From: an uncultured Butyrivibrio sp.
GTDB lineage: Bacteria; Bacillota; Clostridia; Lachnospirales; Lachnospiraceae
Assembly (NCBI GenBank): GCA_910577605.1
Contig: CAJTON010000007.1
Location: 1 to 64,000 of the forward strand
Direction: 5' to 3'
Length of the DNA stretch: 64,000 nt
Position numbers and translations under genes: made by a program
The notes under the pieces: generated by a model
The model's database searches: none
What the model was told of the DNA's origin: nothing
Seen by the model: only the letters and a program-made list of their open reading frames with translations
Shown here: positions 1 through 8,707 of the stretch, piece by piece
Layout: each line of letters starts with the position of its first letter
Position numbering within the stretch: position 1 is the stretch's first letter

Positions 1-38
1 GGGCTTCGTACAAAAAAGCACTGAAGAAAGCGAACTAA
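1..38 (+). CDS. C-terminal tail of an upstream gene (partial)
   Basis: An open frame runs from the window edge to a TAA at 36-38 and encodes only ASYKKALKKAN before the stop. It ends 3 nt before the recJ start, which suggests cotranscription. In many Clostridia secD/secF precede recJ, so a SecF tail is possible, but eleven residues cannot establish it. Confidence 0.4.
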   Translation, partial: ASYKKALKKAN

Positions 39-41
39 AAT

Positions 42-1769
42 ATGCAGGAATGGCGGGTATATTCCAAGAAAGCCGACTTTACGGCGATAGGCGAGAGGTT
101 CGGCATCGACCCGGTCGCCGCGAGAATTATCCGTAACCGTGACGTTGAGGGCGATAAAGATATAGATATGTATCTCAACGGAACACTTAAGGATCTGTAT
201 GACGCTTCTTTGCTCAAGGATATGGACAGGGCTGTTTCTGTCATATCCGAAAGCATTGACGCGGGCGGCAGGATCCGCATTATAGGCGATTATGATATAG
301 ATGGAATCTGTTCCATCTATATCTTATTTAAGGGGCTTAAAAGGCTCGGCGCGGACGCGGATTACGACGTGCCGGACAGGGTAAACGACGGTTACGGCAT
401 AAATGAAAATCTTATAGACGCGGCGCGTGCGGCGGGAGCGGAGCTGATACTTACTTGCGATAACGGCATCGCGGCAGTCGATCAGATCGCATATGCTAAG
501 GAACTCGGAATGAAGGTCGTCGTGACCGACCACCACGAGGTCCAGTATTATGAGGACAGTACGGGCAGACATTACAGGCTGCCTCCCGCCGACGCGGTGG
601 TGGACGTTAAAAGACCTGACTGCGATTATCCCTTCAAGCATATGTGCGGAGCGGGCGTCGCCTATAAGCTGGTGCTCAAGCTTTATGAGCGCTACGGCAT
701 CGGTCCTGAGGAAGCGGACGAACTCATACAGTTTGCCGCTGTCGCGACAGTGGGAGACATAGTGGACCTGACGGGAGAGAACCGCGTTATCGTCAAGGAG
801 GGCTTGACGCGCCTGAGAAGTACAAAGAATTACGGGCTTGACGTGCTCATAGCCCTTACAGGCATAAAAAAATCCTCGATAGACGCATATCACATAGGCT
901 TTGTGATAGGACCGTGCCTGAACGCGAGCGGAAGACTTGACACCGCAAAGCAGGCGCTTAAAATGCTTCTTGCCGCAAGCAGAGCGGAGGCGGAGGAGTA
1001 CGCCGCGGAGCTTGTGAGGCTTAACGAGGAACGAAAAAGGCTTACCGACTCCGCCGTACAGAATGCCGTCGATATTGTCGAAAAAAGCGGGATAAAGGAC
1101 GATACGGTGTTCGTTATCTACATACCGGATTGTCACGAAAGCATTGCCGGAATCGTGGCGGGCAGGATAAGGGAAAAATATTACAGACCGACCATAGTCC
1201 TCACTTCGGCAAAGGAGGGCGCAAAAGGGTCGGGGCGTTCCGTTGAGGAATACAATATGTTCGAGAAGCTTTCGGAATGCGCCGATCTGTTCGACCGCTT
1301 CGGCGGGCACCCGATGGCGGCGGGGCTTTCGCTTCCCGTGGATAAAATAGACGAACTCAGAAGCAGACTGAACGCGGGCAGCGGCTTGAAGGCGGAAGAC
1401 CTGCGCGAAAAGATCTGGATAGACGTACCGATGCCTATCGGTTACATAAACGAGAAGGTCATCGCAAATCTCTCGCTTCTCGCTCCCTTCGGAAAGGGAA
1501 ACCCGAAGCCTGTTTTTGCCGATAAGAATCTGACGATACGCTGGATAAGCTCTATGGGCAAAAACAAAGAATACACCCGTATGTCCCTCGGAAAAGACGA
1601 CGGAAGCCGTATCGAGGCGGTGGGCTTTTTTGACAGCGGGGAGTTAAAAACGGCGCACGCGGCGGGAAGCAGGATATCCTGTACATATTATCCGGAGATA
1701 AACGAATACGGCGGCGAAAAAAGGATTCAGATATGCGTTACGGGATACAGAATAGAAACGGAGGAATAA
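42..1769 (+). CDS. recJ: Single-stranded-DNA-specific exonuclease RecJ
   Basis: This is a 575-residue DHH-superfamily nuclease that degrades 5'-ended single-stranded DNA in recombination and mismatch repair in the cytoplasm. The metal-binding DYDIDG motif lies at residues 83-88, the DHH motif at 163-165 and the DHHA1 motif GGHPMAAG at 421-428; a C-terminal oligonucleotide-binding region follows. The length fits the compact RecJ forms of Clostridia. It starts 3 nt after the preceding stop and ends 3 nt before apt, so it sits inside an operon. Family assignment is secure; no key residue is missing. Confidence 0.95.
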   Translation: MQEWRVYSKKADFTAIGERFGIDPVAARIIRNRDVEGDKDIDMYLNGTLKDLYDASLLKDMDRAVSVISESIDAGGRIRIIGDYDIDGICSIYILFKGLKRLGADADYDVPDRVNDGYGINENLIDAARAAGAELILTCDNGIAAVDQIAYAKELGMKVVVTDHHEVQYYEDSTGRHYRLPPADAVVDVKRPDCDYPFKHMCGAGVAYKLVLKLYERYGIGPEEADELIQFAAVATVGDIVDLTGENRVIVKEGLTRLRSTKNYGLDVLIALTGIKKSSIDAYHIGFVIGPCLNASGRLDTAKQALKMLLAASRAEAEEYAAELVRLNEERKRLTDSAVQNAVDIVEKSGIKDDTVFVIYIPDCHESIAGIVAGRIREKYYRPTIVLTSAKEGAKGSGRSVEEYNMFEKLSECADLFDRFGGHPMAAGLSLPVDKIDELRSRLNAGSGLKAEDLREKIWIDVPMPIGYINEKVIANLSLLAPFGKGNPKPVFADKNLTIRWISSMGKNKEYTRMSLGKDDGSRIEAVGFFDSGELKTAHAAGSRISCTYYPEINEYGGEKRIQICVTGYRIETEE

Positions 1770-1772
1770 ATC

Positions 1773-2297
1773 ATGAAAAAAATTGAAGAGTATGTAAGAA
1801 GCATACCGGACTTTCCCGAGCCGGGAATTATTTTCAGGGACGTGACAAGCATAATTCAGGATGAAGACGGTTTAAGCCTTGCCGTAGACAGCCTTGACGC
1901 GCTGCTTGACGGAACGGATTTTGACGTGGTCGTGGGACCGGAATCAAGAGGTTTTATTTTCGGCGTGCCGATCGCGTACAAAAGACATAAGGGATTTGTT
2001 CCCGTCCGCAAGAAGGGAAAGCTGCCGTGCGAAACGGTAGAGGCAAGCTACGAGCTTGAGTACGGACACGCTGTGATAGAGATGCATAAGGATTCGATAA
2101 AGCCGGGACAAAGGGTCGTTATCGTGGACGACCTTATCGCTACGGGCGGAACCATCGAGGCGATAATCGGAATGATAGAAAGTCTGGGCGGAATCGTTGT
2201 AAAAATCGTTTTTCTCATGGAGCTTGAGGGGCTTGAGGGCCGAAAGAGACTGGAGGGCTACGACGTGGACTCGGTTATCAGGTATGAAGGAAAATAA
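1773..2297 (+). CDS. apt: Adenine phosphoribosyltransferase
   Basis: The 174-residue enzyme converts adenine and PRPP to AMP in purine salvage. The PRPP-binding signature VVIVDDLIATGGT is at residues 115-127, and the N-terminal region with PDFPEPGI and the GPESRGF segment near residue 55 are typical of Apt. A GGAGG at the end of recJ serves as the ribosome site, with the ATG 3 nt after the recJ stop. The recJ-apt-relA order is common in Firmicutes and places purine salvage next to ppGpp metabolism. Confidence 0.96.
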   Translation: MKKIEEYVRSIPDFPEPGIIFRDVTSIIQDEDGLSLAVDSLDALLDGTDFDVVVGPESRGFIFGVPIAYKRHKGFVPVRKKGKLPCETVEASYELEYGHAVIEMHKDSIKPGQRVVIVDDLIATGGTIEAIIGMIESLGGIVVKIVFLMELEGLEGRKRLEGYDVDSVIRYEGK

Positions 2298-2353
2298 CCG
2301 TGGAAAATAATCAGGGCAAATGATTGTCTGATGTTTATTTTTATTGATTTTTT

Positions 2354-2381
2354 TTGCGGTTGGTCTTAAAATAGATATATT
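2354..2381 (+). promoter_or_regulatory. Putative sigma-A promoter before the relA fusion gene
   Basis: TTGCGG at 2354-2359 and TATATT at 2376-2381 are separated by 16 nt, in the 133-nt gap between apt and the next gene. The spacing and -10 box are good and the -35 is fair. It would let the relA fusion be expressed independently of recJ-apt. Confidence 0.4.
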
Positions 2382-2430
2382 ACTCAAAGGATTTCGCACT
2401 GATTGTCCGTAAGGGCGGAGGGAGGAATTT

Positions 2431-5328
2431 ATGACTGAAGAGGAAAATTTCAAACAACGGCTTAAAATTGATGAAGCCCCGCTTAATCCGCCTTCCGGGA
2501 ATACTCCGGATGAGCTGTTTAAGGAGCTTGAGAACTGCATTCTCCAGTACCATCCGTCAACGGATCTGTCTCAGGTCGAAAAGGCGTACAAAGTGGCGAA
2601 GGAGGCCCATAAGGAGCAGAAGCGTAAGTCGGGAGAGCCTTATATCATACATCCGCTGTGCGTCGCGATAATTCTTGCGCAGCTTGAGCTTGACAAGGAA
2701 ACGATAATCGCCGGGCTTCTGCACGACGTGGTTGAGGACACGGCGATCACGGGCGAGGAGCTTGAGAATGAATTCGGCTCGGAGGTCGCGCTGCTTGTGG
2801 ACGGCGTTACCAAGCTGACGCAGATAAGCTATGAGCATGACAAAATAGAGGTTCAGGCGGAAAACCTGCGCAAAATGTTTCTGGCGATGGCAAAGGATAT
2901 AAGAGTCATAATGATAAAGCTTGCCGACCGCCTTCACAATCAGCGCACGATGCAGTACCAGTCTCCCGAAAAGAGAATCGAGAAGTCGAGGGAAACAATG
3001 GAGATCTATTCCCCGATCGCGCAGAGACTCGGCATCTCCAAGATAAAAGTTGAGCTTGACGACCTCGCGCTCAAATTTTTGCAGCCGGAGGTATACAACG
3101 ACCTTGAGAAGCAGCTTACACTCGGCAAGGAGGCAAGGGAAGAATTCGTAAAGGATATTGTAGCCGAGGTCAAGCAGCATATAGACAATGCGGGAATACA
3201 CTGCGAGATAGACGGGCGCGTAAAGCATTTTTTCAGTATATACAAAAAAATGGTCAATCAGGATAAGACGCTCGATCAGATATATGATCTTTTCGCCGTG
3301 AGGATAATAGTCGATACGGTCAAGGACTGTTACGCGGCTCTAGGCGTTATACATGAGATGTATAAGCCGATTCCGGGACGCTTTAAGGACTATATAGCGA
3401 TGCCGAAGCCGAACCGCTACCAGTCGCTTCATACGACGCTCATCTCCTCGACGGGACAGCCGTTTGAGATACAGATAAGGACCTATGAGATGCACAGAAC
3501 GGCCGAATACGGAATCGCCGCCCATTGGAAGTACAAGGAGAATATAGACGGCACAAAGGGAGACGACAGCGAGGAGGCAAAGCTGACATGGCTCCGCCAG
3601 ATCCTTGAATGGCAGCGGGACATGTCGGACAATAAGGAATTTCTGAGCCTTATAAAAAGTGACCTTGATCTGTTTTCCGACAGCGTATACTGCTTTACGC
3701 CGAGGGGCGACGTAAAAACTCTGCCGAACGGCTCCACGCCGATTGACTTCGCGTACAGCATACATTCTGCGGTCGGTAACAAAATGGTGGGAGCCAAGGT
3801 AAACGGAAAGCTTGTAACCATAGATTACAAAATAAAAAACGGCGACAGAATAGATATAATAACCTCCCAGAATTCCAAGGGACCGAGCCGCGACTGGCTT
3901 TCGATAGTCAAGAGCCCTCAGGCGCGCTCCAAGATAAACGCGTGGTTCAAGGCGGAGCTCAAAGAGGATAATATCGTAAAGGGAAGAGAGCTGATAAACG
4001 CCTACTGCAAAAGCAAGAGCATAGTTTTAAGCGATCTGCTCAAGCCGGAATTCATGGACAAAACCATGACTAAATACGGCTTCAGGGACTGGGAGTCGCT
4101 TGTAGCCGCGGTCGGACACGGCGGGCTCAAGGAGGGTCAGGTCGTAAACAAACTTCTTGAGGAATATGACAAAAAGCACCGCGACGAGATCACTGACGCG
4201 GAAATATTGCAGCAGAACGCCGACGACAGTAAGATAAGGCAGAGGAGACACGACGTTAAGGGCGGAATCGTCGTCAAGGGAATAGGCGACCTTTCGGTGC
4301 GTTTTTCCAAGTGCTGCAGCCCGCTTCCCGGAGACGAGATCGTAGGCTTCGTTACAAGGGGGAGAGGGATCTCGATCCACAGAACAGACTGCGTGAACGT
4401 CATAAATATGTCGGAGCTTGACAAATCAAGGCTCATGGACGCTGAATGGCAGCGCCTCGACGGTTCTGACGACGGCGAAAAATACATTGCCGACATAAAG
4501 ATATATGCCAACAACAGAACCGGGCTGCTTGTTGACGTGACAAAGATTTTTACGGAAAAAAAGATCGACATAAAGTCCATAAACAGCAGAACCAGCAAGC
4601 AGGGAACGGCTACCATCGAGGTGGGCTTTGAGATAAGCGGAGTGGAGCAGCTCAACGAGCTTATGGCAAAGCTCAGAGCCGCCGAGGGCGTTAAGGACAT
4701 GATAAGAATTGAACACAATATCATCGGTATGTGCGCAACCAACACATACTACGCATATAATGAAAAAGAAGGCAGGGGGATAATAGTGGACCCCGCGGAC
4801 GACGCTCAGAGGATATTCGCGAGAGTGGAGGCTCTCGGCTTCAAGCCGGAGGCGATACTCCTGACGCACGGGCATTTTGACCATATACTTGCCGTGGAGG
4901 AGGTTCGGTCAAGATACGGGATCAAGGCGTATATCGGGCGAAACGAGGAGTCTGTGCTTCACAGTCCCGAACTGAATCTTACGTCCGTCTTTATGGGGGC
5001 GGCGCTTACGCTTGACGCGGACGTTTATCTTGAGGACGGTCAGGTATTCGAGGCGGCGGGCTATAAGATACGCGCGATAGAAATACCGGGGCATACCGCG
5101 GGCGGAATGTGCTATTATTTCGAGGATGAAAAGGTAGTCTTTTCCGGCGATACGCTTTTTAGCGAGTCGATAGGCAGAAGCGATTTCCCGGGCGGGAGTG
5201 CGTCTGCGCTTTGCCGCGGCATCAAAGAAAAGCTGTATACGCTTCCGAAGGATACGAGAGTGCTGCCGGGACATATGGACGAGACCACGATAGAGCATGA
5301 GATGCGCTACAATCCTTTTTGCAGATAG
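2431..5328 (+). CDS. relA: RelA/SpoT bifunctional (p)ppGpp enzyme fused to an MBL-fold hydrolase
   Basis: One uninterrupted 965-residue frame carries a complete Rel protein followed by a complete metallo-beta-lactamase-fold protein. The Rel part has the HD hydrolase (HDVVEDT, residues 98-104), the synthetase (RFKDYIAMPKPNRYQS, 317-332), a TGS domain (about 418-480), a Cys-rich segment (SKCCSPLPGDE, 626-636) and an ACT domain (about 685-755). The MBL part begins at Met757, with THGHFDH at 812-818 and downstream GHTAGG and SGDTLF motifs, as in the glyoxalase-II-like YqgX/GloB group. In related genomes these are normally two adjacent genes. Met757 (ATG at 4699) has GAGGG ten nt upstream, so a separate 209-residue MBL protein could also be made. 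The GGAGG before 2431 supports the start. Confidence 0.92.
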   Translation: MTEEENFKQRLKIDEAPLNPPSGNTPDELFKELENCILQYHPSTDLSQVEKAYKVAKEAHKEQKRKSGEPYIIHPLCVAIILAQLELDKETIIAGLLHDVVEDTAITGEELENEFGSEVALLVDGVTKLTQISYEHDKIEVQAENLRKMFLAMAKDIRVIMIKLADRLHNQRTMQYQSPEKRIEKSRETMEIYSPIAQRLGISKIKVELDDLALKFLQPEVYNDLEKQLTLGKEAREEFVKDIVAEVKQHIDNAGIHCEIDGRVKHFFSIYKKMVNQDKTLDQIYDLFAVRIIVDTVKDCYAALGVIHEMYKPIPGRFKDYIAMPKPNRYQSLHTTLISSTGQPFEIQIRTYEMHRTAEYGIAAHWKYKENIDGTKGDDSEEAKLTWLRQILEWQRDMSDNKEFLSLIKSDLDLFSDSVYCFTPRGDVKTLPNGSTPIDFAYSIHSAVGNKMVGAKVNGKLVTIDYKIKNGDRIDIITSQNSKGPSRDWLSIVKSPQARSKINAWFKAELKEDNIVKGRELINAYCKSKSIVLSDLLKPEFMDKTMTKYGFRDWESLVAAVGHGGLKEGQVVNKLLEEYDKKHRDEITDAEILQQNADDSKIRQRRHDVKGGIVVKGIGDLSVRFSKCCSPLPGDEIVGFVTRGRGISIHRTDCVNVINMSELDKSRLMDAEWQRLDGSDDGEKYIADIKIYANNRTGLLVDVTKIFTEKKIDIKSINSRTSKQGTATIEVGFEISGVEQLNELMAKLRAAEGVKDMIRIEHNIIGMCATNTYYAYNEKEGRGIIVDPADDAQRIFARVEALGFKPEAILLTHGHFDHILAVEEVRSRYGIKAYIGRNEESVLHSPELNLTSVFMGAALTLDADVYLEDGQVFEAAGYKIRAIEIPGHTAGGMCYYFEDEKVVFSGDTLFSESIGRSDFPGGSASALCRGIKEKLYTLPKDTRVLPGHMDETTIEHEMRYNPFCR

Positions 5329-5341
5329 AGGGTGAGCCGCA

Positions 5342-6793
5342 ATGATCTACATGAGTATTAATACCCATGGCTATGAGAATGACGTCAGGGTCATGATACA
5401 GGCGTTTTATCCTAAGGAAAAAATAATAACCGATCCCTCGAGGGCGGCGGAATGTACGCTCCGGGCAGAAATATGCGTTGACGGTTCAAGGATAAGGGCT
5501 TGTATCGGAAGAGAAAACGGAACGGACAAAATAGAATGCGACACGGGGACCTTTGAGCGCAAAGCAGTCCGCAACAGGCTAAAAAGAGAGCTGTATTCCG
5601 TATTTGCCGGACTTACGGGAACCGAACTTCCGTGGGGAACGCTCACGGGAATACGCCCGACTAAGATACCTTATGCGATGCTTGAAAACGGGGATAAGGA
5701 CGAAGAGATCATACGCTGTCTTAAGAGCGAATACCTTATGAACGACGCGAAGGCAGAGCTTTCGCTGTCCGTGGCGCGCAAAGAGCACGCGCTTTTGTCC
5801 AAACTCGACTATGAGGACGGATACAGCCTTTATATCGGCATTCCTTTCTGCCCGACCACCTGTCTGTACTGCTCGTTTACCTCTTATCCCCTCTTAATGT
5901 GGAAGGGCAGGACCGACGAATATCTTGAGGCTCTTGAGAAGGAGCTTCGCGCGCTCGGAGGCTTTCTTGCGGGCAAAAAAATAAATACTGTATACATAGG
6001 CGGCGGAACGCCTACGACGCTGCTGCCGTATCAGCTTGACAGACTTCTGTCCTGTATAGAGCAGAACTTCGATCTGTCCGGCGTAATGGAATTTACCGTG
6101 GAGGCGGGAAGACCTGACAGCATTGACCGCGATAAGCTGAAAACCCTGCGAGGACACAAGGTCGGCCGTATATCGGTGAATTCGCAGACGATGAATCAGC
6201 ACACTCTTGATCTGATAGGAAGACGCCATACCGTTGAACAGACGGCGTACGCCTTTGACATGGCAAGGGACTGCGGCTTTGACAATATAAATATGGACCT
6301 GATAGTCGGACTTCCCGGCGAAGGGGAGCGTGAGGTCAGACATACGCTGGAAGAAACGGCAAGGCTTGCGCCCGACAGCCTTACGGTTCACTCTCTCGCG
6401 ATAAAACGGGCGGCGGCGCTGAATATTTTTAAAGAGGCGTATGCGGGATACAGCATAGAAAATACCGACGGCATAATGGAGCTTACTCATAAAGCCGCAG
6501 CCGATATGGGACTTGAGCCTTATTACCTGTACCGTCAGAAAAATATGGCGGGAAATTTTGAGAATGTCGGCTACGCAAAGCCCGGAATGGAGTGTCTTTA
6601 TAATATCCTCATTATGGAGGAGAAACAGTCGATATGGGCTGCGGGGGCAGGCGCCCAGTCAAAGATCGTGCGCAGGGATCCTCCACGGGTGGACAGGATA
6701 GAGAACGTCAAAGACGTGTCGGATTATATCGGCAGAACGGATGAAATGATAGATAGAAAGAGAAGATATATTGATGCAGAAGGCAACGAATGA
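5342..6793 (+). CDS. hemZ: Oxygen-independent coproporphyrinogen III oxidase-like protein HemZ
   Basis: This is a 483-residue radical SAM protein of the HemN/HemZ type, implicated in anaerobic oxidation of coproporphyrinogen III in heme synthesis. The 4Fe-4S cysteines form CxxxCxxC at residues 170, 174 and 177, followed by a GGGTPT segment typical of this family. The roughly 150-residue N-terminal extension matches HemZ rather than HemN or HemW. It follows the relA-MBL gene by 13 nt. The next gene starts inside its last codons, pointing to translational coupling. Whether the organism makes heme cannot be judged here; HemZ proteins are widespread in Clostridia without full heme pathways. Confidence 0.88.
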   Translation: MIYMSINTHGYENDVRVMIQAFYPKEKIITDPSRAAECTLRAEICVDGSRIRACIGRENGTDKIECDTGTFERKAVRNRLKRELYSVFAGLTGTELPWGTLTGIRPTKIPYAMLENGDKDEEIIRCLKSEYLMNDAKAELSLSVARKEHALLSKLDYEDGYSLYIGIPFCPTTCLYCSFTSYPLLMWKGRTDEYLEALEKELRALGGFLAGKKINTVYIGGGTPTTLLPYQLDRLLSCIEQNFDLSGVMEFTVEAGRPDSIDRDKLKTLRGHKVGRISVNSQTMNQHTLDLIGRRHTVEQTAYAFDMARDCGFDNINMDLIVGLPGEGEREVRHTLEETARLAPDSLTVHSLAIKRAAALNIFKEAYAGYSIENTDGIMELTHKAAADMGLEPYYLYRQKNMAGNFENVGYAKPGMECLYNILIMEEKQSIWAAGAGAQSKIVRRDPPRVDRIENVKDVSDYIGRTDEMIDRKRRYIDAEGNE

Positions 6794-7430
6794 GGTCGAT
6801 AATTCCGTCCGCATGGAGAAAACTCTTCTGACGGATTTAAAAGATAATCTGATCCACGGCATAAGCGTCAGTAATTTGACGTATCTGACTGCCCGTGAAA
6901 TGGAGCTTGACGGCAAAACCTGCTATGAGCTGGCGGTCGCTGGACTTGTGCACGATATAGGCAAGCTCAAGCTTTCCGGCTATCTCTACGGCAGAGCGCA
7001 GGACAGCTTTGCCATGGAAAACATGAAATATATGAGGCTGCATTCGAGGATCAGCTATGACGTTCTGAAGGATTACGATTTTTCTCCTTTTATTCTTCAG
7101 TCGGTGCTTCATCACCACGAGAATTACGACGGGTCGGGCTATCCCGATAATTTAAAGGGAGAGGACATTCCGTTCGGGGCGAGGGTAATGAGAGCCGCCG
7201 ATACTTTTACGGCGCTTATTTCGGACCGTCCGTACCGCAAGGCGTTTGACATTGATACGGCGATGAGTATAATGATTGATGAGATACATAATTACGATAT
7301 GGAAGTGTTTATCGCTTTTCAGAAGATAATTCATAAACAGGAGGCTCTTGACGTTATCACTCAGGGCAGACTTTTGATAGATTATGATATTACGCATTTT
7401 ATAGGAAACGAGGATAATATATGGCACTGA
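6774..7430 (+). CDS. HD-GYP domain phosphohydrolase
   Basis: This 218-residue protein is almost entirely an HD-GYP domain, the fold of cyclic-di-GMP phosphodiesterases. HDIGK begins at residue 60 and HHHENYDGSGYP spans 113-124; RVMRAADTFTAL and SDRPYRKA follow, as in active members. No receiver, membrane or sensor domain is attached, so input must come from elsewhere. The ATG at 6774 overlaps the hemZ end by 20 nt; a TTG directly before it (6771) is an alternative. It overlaps hisS by 10 nt, so it sits in the middle of the hemZ-hisS-aspS run. Substrate is inferred from the family. Confidence 0.85.
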   Translation: MQKATNEVDNSVRMEKTLLTDLKDNLIHGISVSNLTYLTAREMELDGKTCYELAVAGLVHDIGKLKLSGYLYGRAQDSFAMENMKYMRLHSRISYDVLKDYDFSPFILQSVLHHHENYDGSGYPDNLKGEDIPFGARVMRAADTFTALISDRPYRKAFDIDTAMSIMIDEIHNYDMEVFIAFQKIIHKQEALDVITQGRLLIDYDITHFIGNEDNIWH

Positions 7431-8707
7431 TCAAAAAGCCCATGACGGGAATGAAGGATATTTTACCTAAGGAGATGGAGATAAGGGATTATCTTATCTC
7501 CCTTATAAAAGAAACGTACGGTTCTTTCGGATTTACCGCGATAGAAACTCCGGCTGTCGAGAATATCGCTAATCTCTCAAGCAAACAGGGAGGCGAGAAC
7601 GAGAAGCTTATTTTCAAGATACTCAAAAGAGGGGCGAAGCTTGACCTTGACGGCGCGCAGAGCGAGAACGATCTTGCGGACGGAGGACTAAGGTACGATC
7701 TCACAGTGCCGCTCGTGCGTTTTTATTCAAACAATTCGGCTAATCTCCCTTCGCCGTTCAAGGCGTTGCAGATAGGACCGGTTTGGAGGGCGGACAGGCC
7801 CCAGAAGGGACGTTTCAGACAGTTTTACCAATGCGATATAGATATACTCGGAGAGCCGGGAAACCTTGCCGAGATCGAGCTTATACTCGCGACGACCACG
7901 ACGCTGGGAAGGATAGGCTTCAAGAATTTCAGGATAGTCATAAACGAGCGCCGCATCTTAAAGGCTATGGCGGCGTACAGCGGATTCGCCGAGGAAGATT
8001 ACGATACGGTGTTCATAATTCTTGATAAGATGGACAAGATCGGGCTTGACGGCGTGAAGGAGGAGCTTCTCAAGGAGGGATATTCCGCGGACTGTGTCGA
8101 GCGGTATACTGAGCTTTTTGAAGGCATAAAAAGAGCGCCCGACGGACTTTCGTATGCGTGCGATAAGATAAAGGATCACCTTGAGCCTGACGTTATGGAT
8201 AATCTCAAGGACATAATCGACAGCGTAAGCGGCACGAAAAATTATAATTTTGAGGTGGTGTTCGACCCGTCGCTCGTGCGCGGAATGTCGTACTATACGG
8301 GTACTATTTTTGAAATAGAGGTGCCTGAGTTCGGAAGCAGCGTCGGCGGCGGCGGACGCTATGACAGGATGGTGGGACGCTTTACCGGACAGGAGGTTCC
8401 CGCCTGCGGATTTTCCATAGGCTTTGAAAGGATCGTGACGATACTTCTTGACAACGGCTTTGAGATACCGGGAAAGTCCGGTAAGACGGCGTTTCTTATC
8501 GAAAAAGGGATCCGCTCCGATATGCTCTGCGGTATAATCAAAGAGGCGCAGCGGCTCCGCGGCGAGGGAAAGAGCGTGCTTACCGTGAGGATGAACAAGA
8601 ACAAAAAATTCCAGAAGGAGCAGCTTGAGAAAGAGGGCTACAACGACATAAGGGAATTTTATCAAAATCCAATAAATAGGAGAACAAAACAATGGCAGAA
8701 TCAATGA
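7421..8707 (+). CDS. hisS: Histidine--tRNA ligase
   Basis: This 428-residue class II synthetase charges tRNA-His. It shows the motif 2 region RADRPQKGRFRQFYQCDID, the HisRS signature LVRGMSYYTGTIFEIE, and the motif 3 area GGGGRYDRM with GFSIGFERI. Compared with the usual bacterial form it carries a longer segment between motif 1 and motif 2 (about residues 65-105) and a RYDLTVPLVRFY stretch reminiscent of archaeal and eukaryotic HisRS. The C-terminal anticodon domain is present. The ATG overlaps the HD-GYP gene by 10 nt, and the stop lies 16 nt inside aspS, so the three genes are coupled. Confidence 0.93.
   Translation: MALIKKPMTGMKDILPKEMEIRDYLISLIKETYGSFGFTAIETPAVENIANLSSKQGGENEKLIFKILKRGAKLDLDGAQSENDLADGGLRYDLTVPLVRFYSNNSANLPSPFKALQIGPVWRADRPQKGRFRQFYQCDIDILGEPGNLAEIELILATTTTLGRIGFKNFRIVINERRILKAMAAYSGFAEEDYDTVFIILDKMDKIGLDGVKEELLKEGYSADCVERYTELFEGIKRAPDGLSYACDKIKDHLEPDVMDNLKDIIDSVSGTKNYNFEVVFDPSLVRGMSYYTGTIFEIEVPEFGSSVGGGGRYDRMVGRFTGQEVPACGFSIGFERIVTILLDNGFEIPGKSGKTAFLIEKGIRSDMLCGIIKEAQRLRGEGKSVLTVRMNKNKKFQKEQLEKEGYNDIREFYQNPINRRTKQWQNQ

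Noticed and set aside
324..1310. Long minus-strand frame opposite recJ
   Set aside because: It is antisense to a full-length RecJ with intact motifs, has no ribosome site and no recognisable domain; similar antisense frames occur opposite most genes here because of codon bias.
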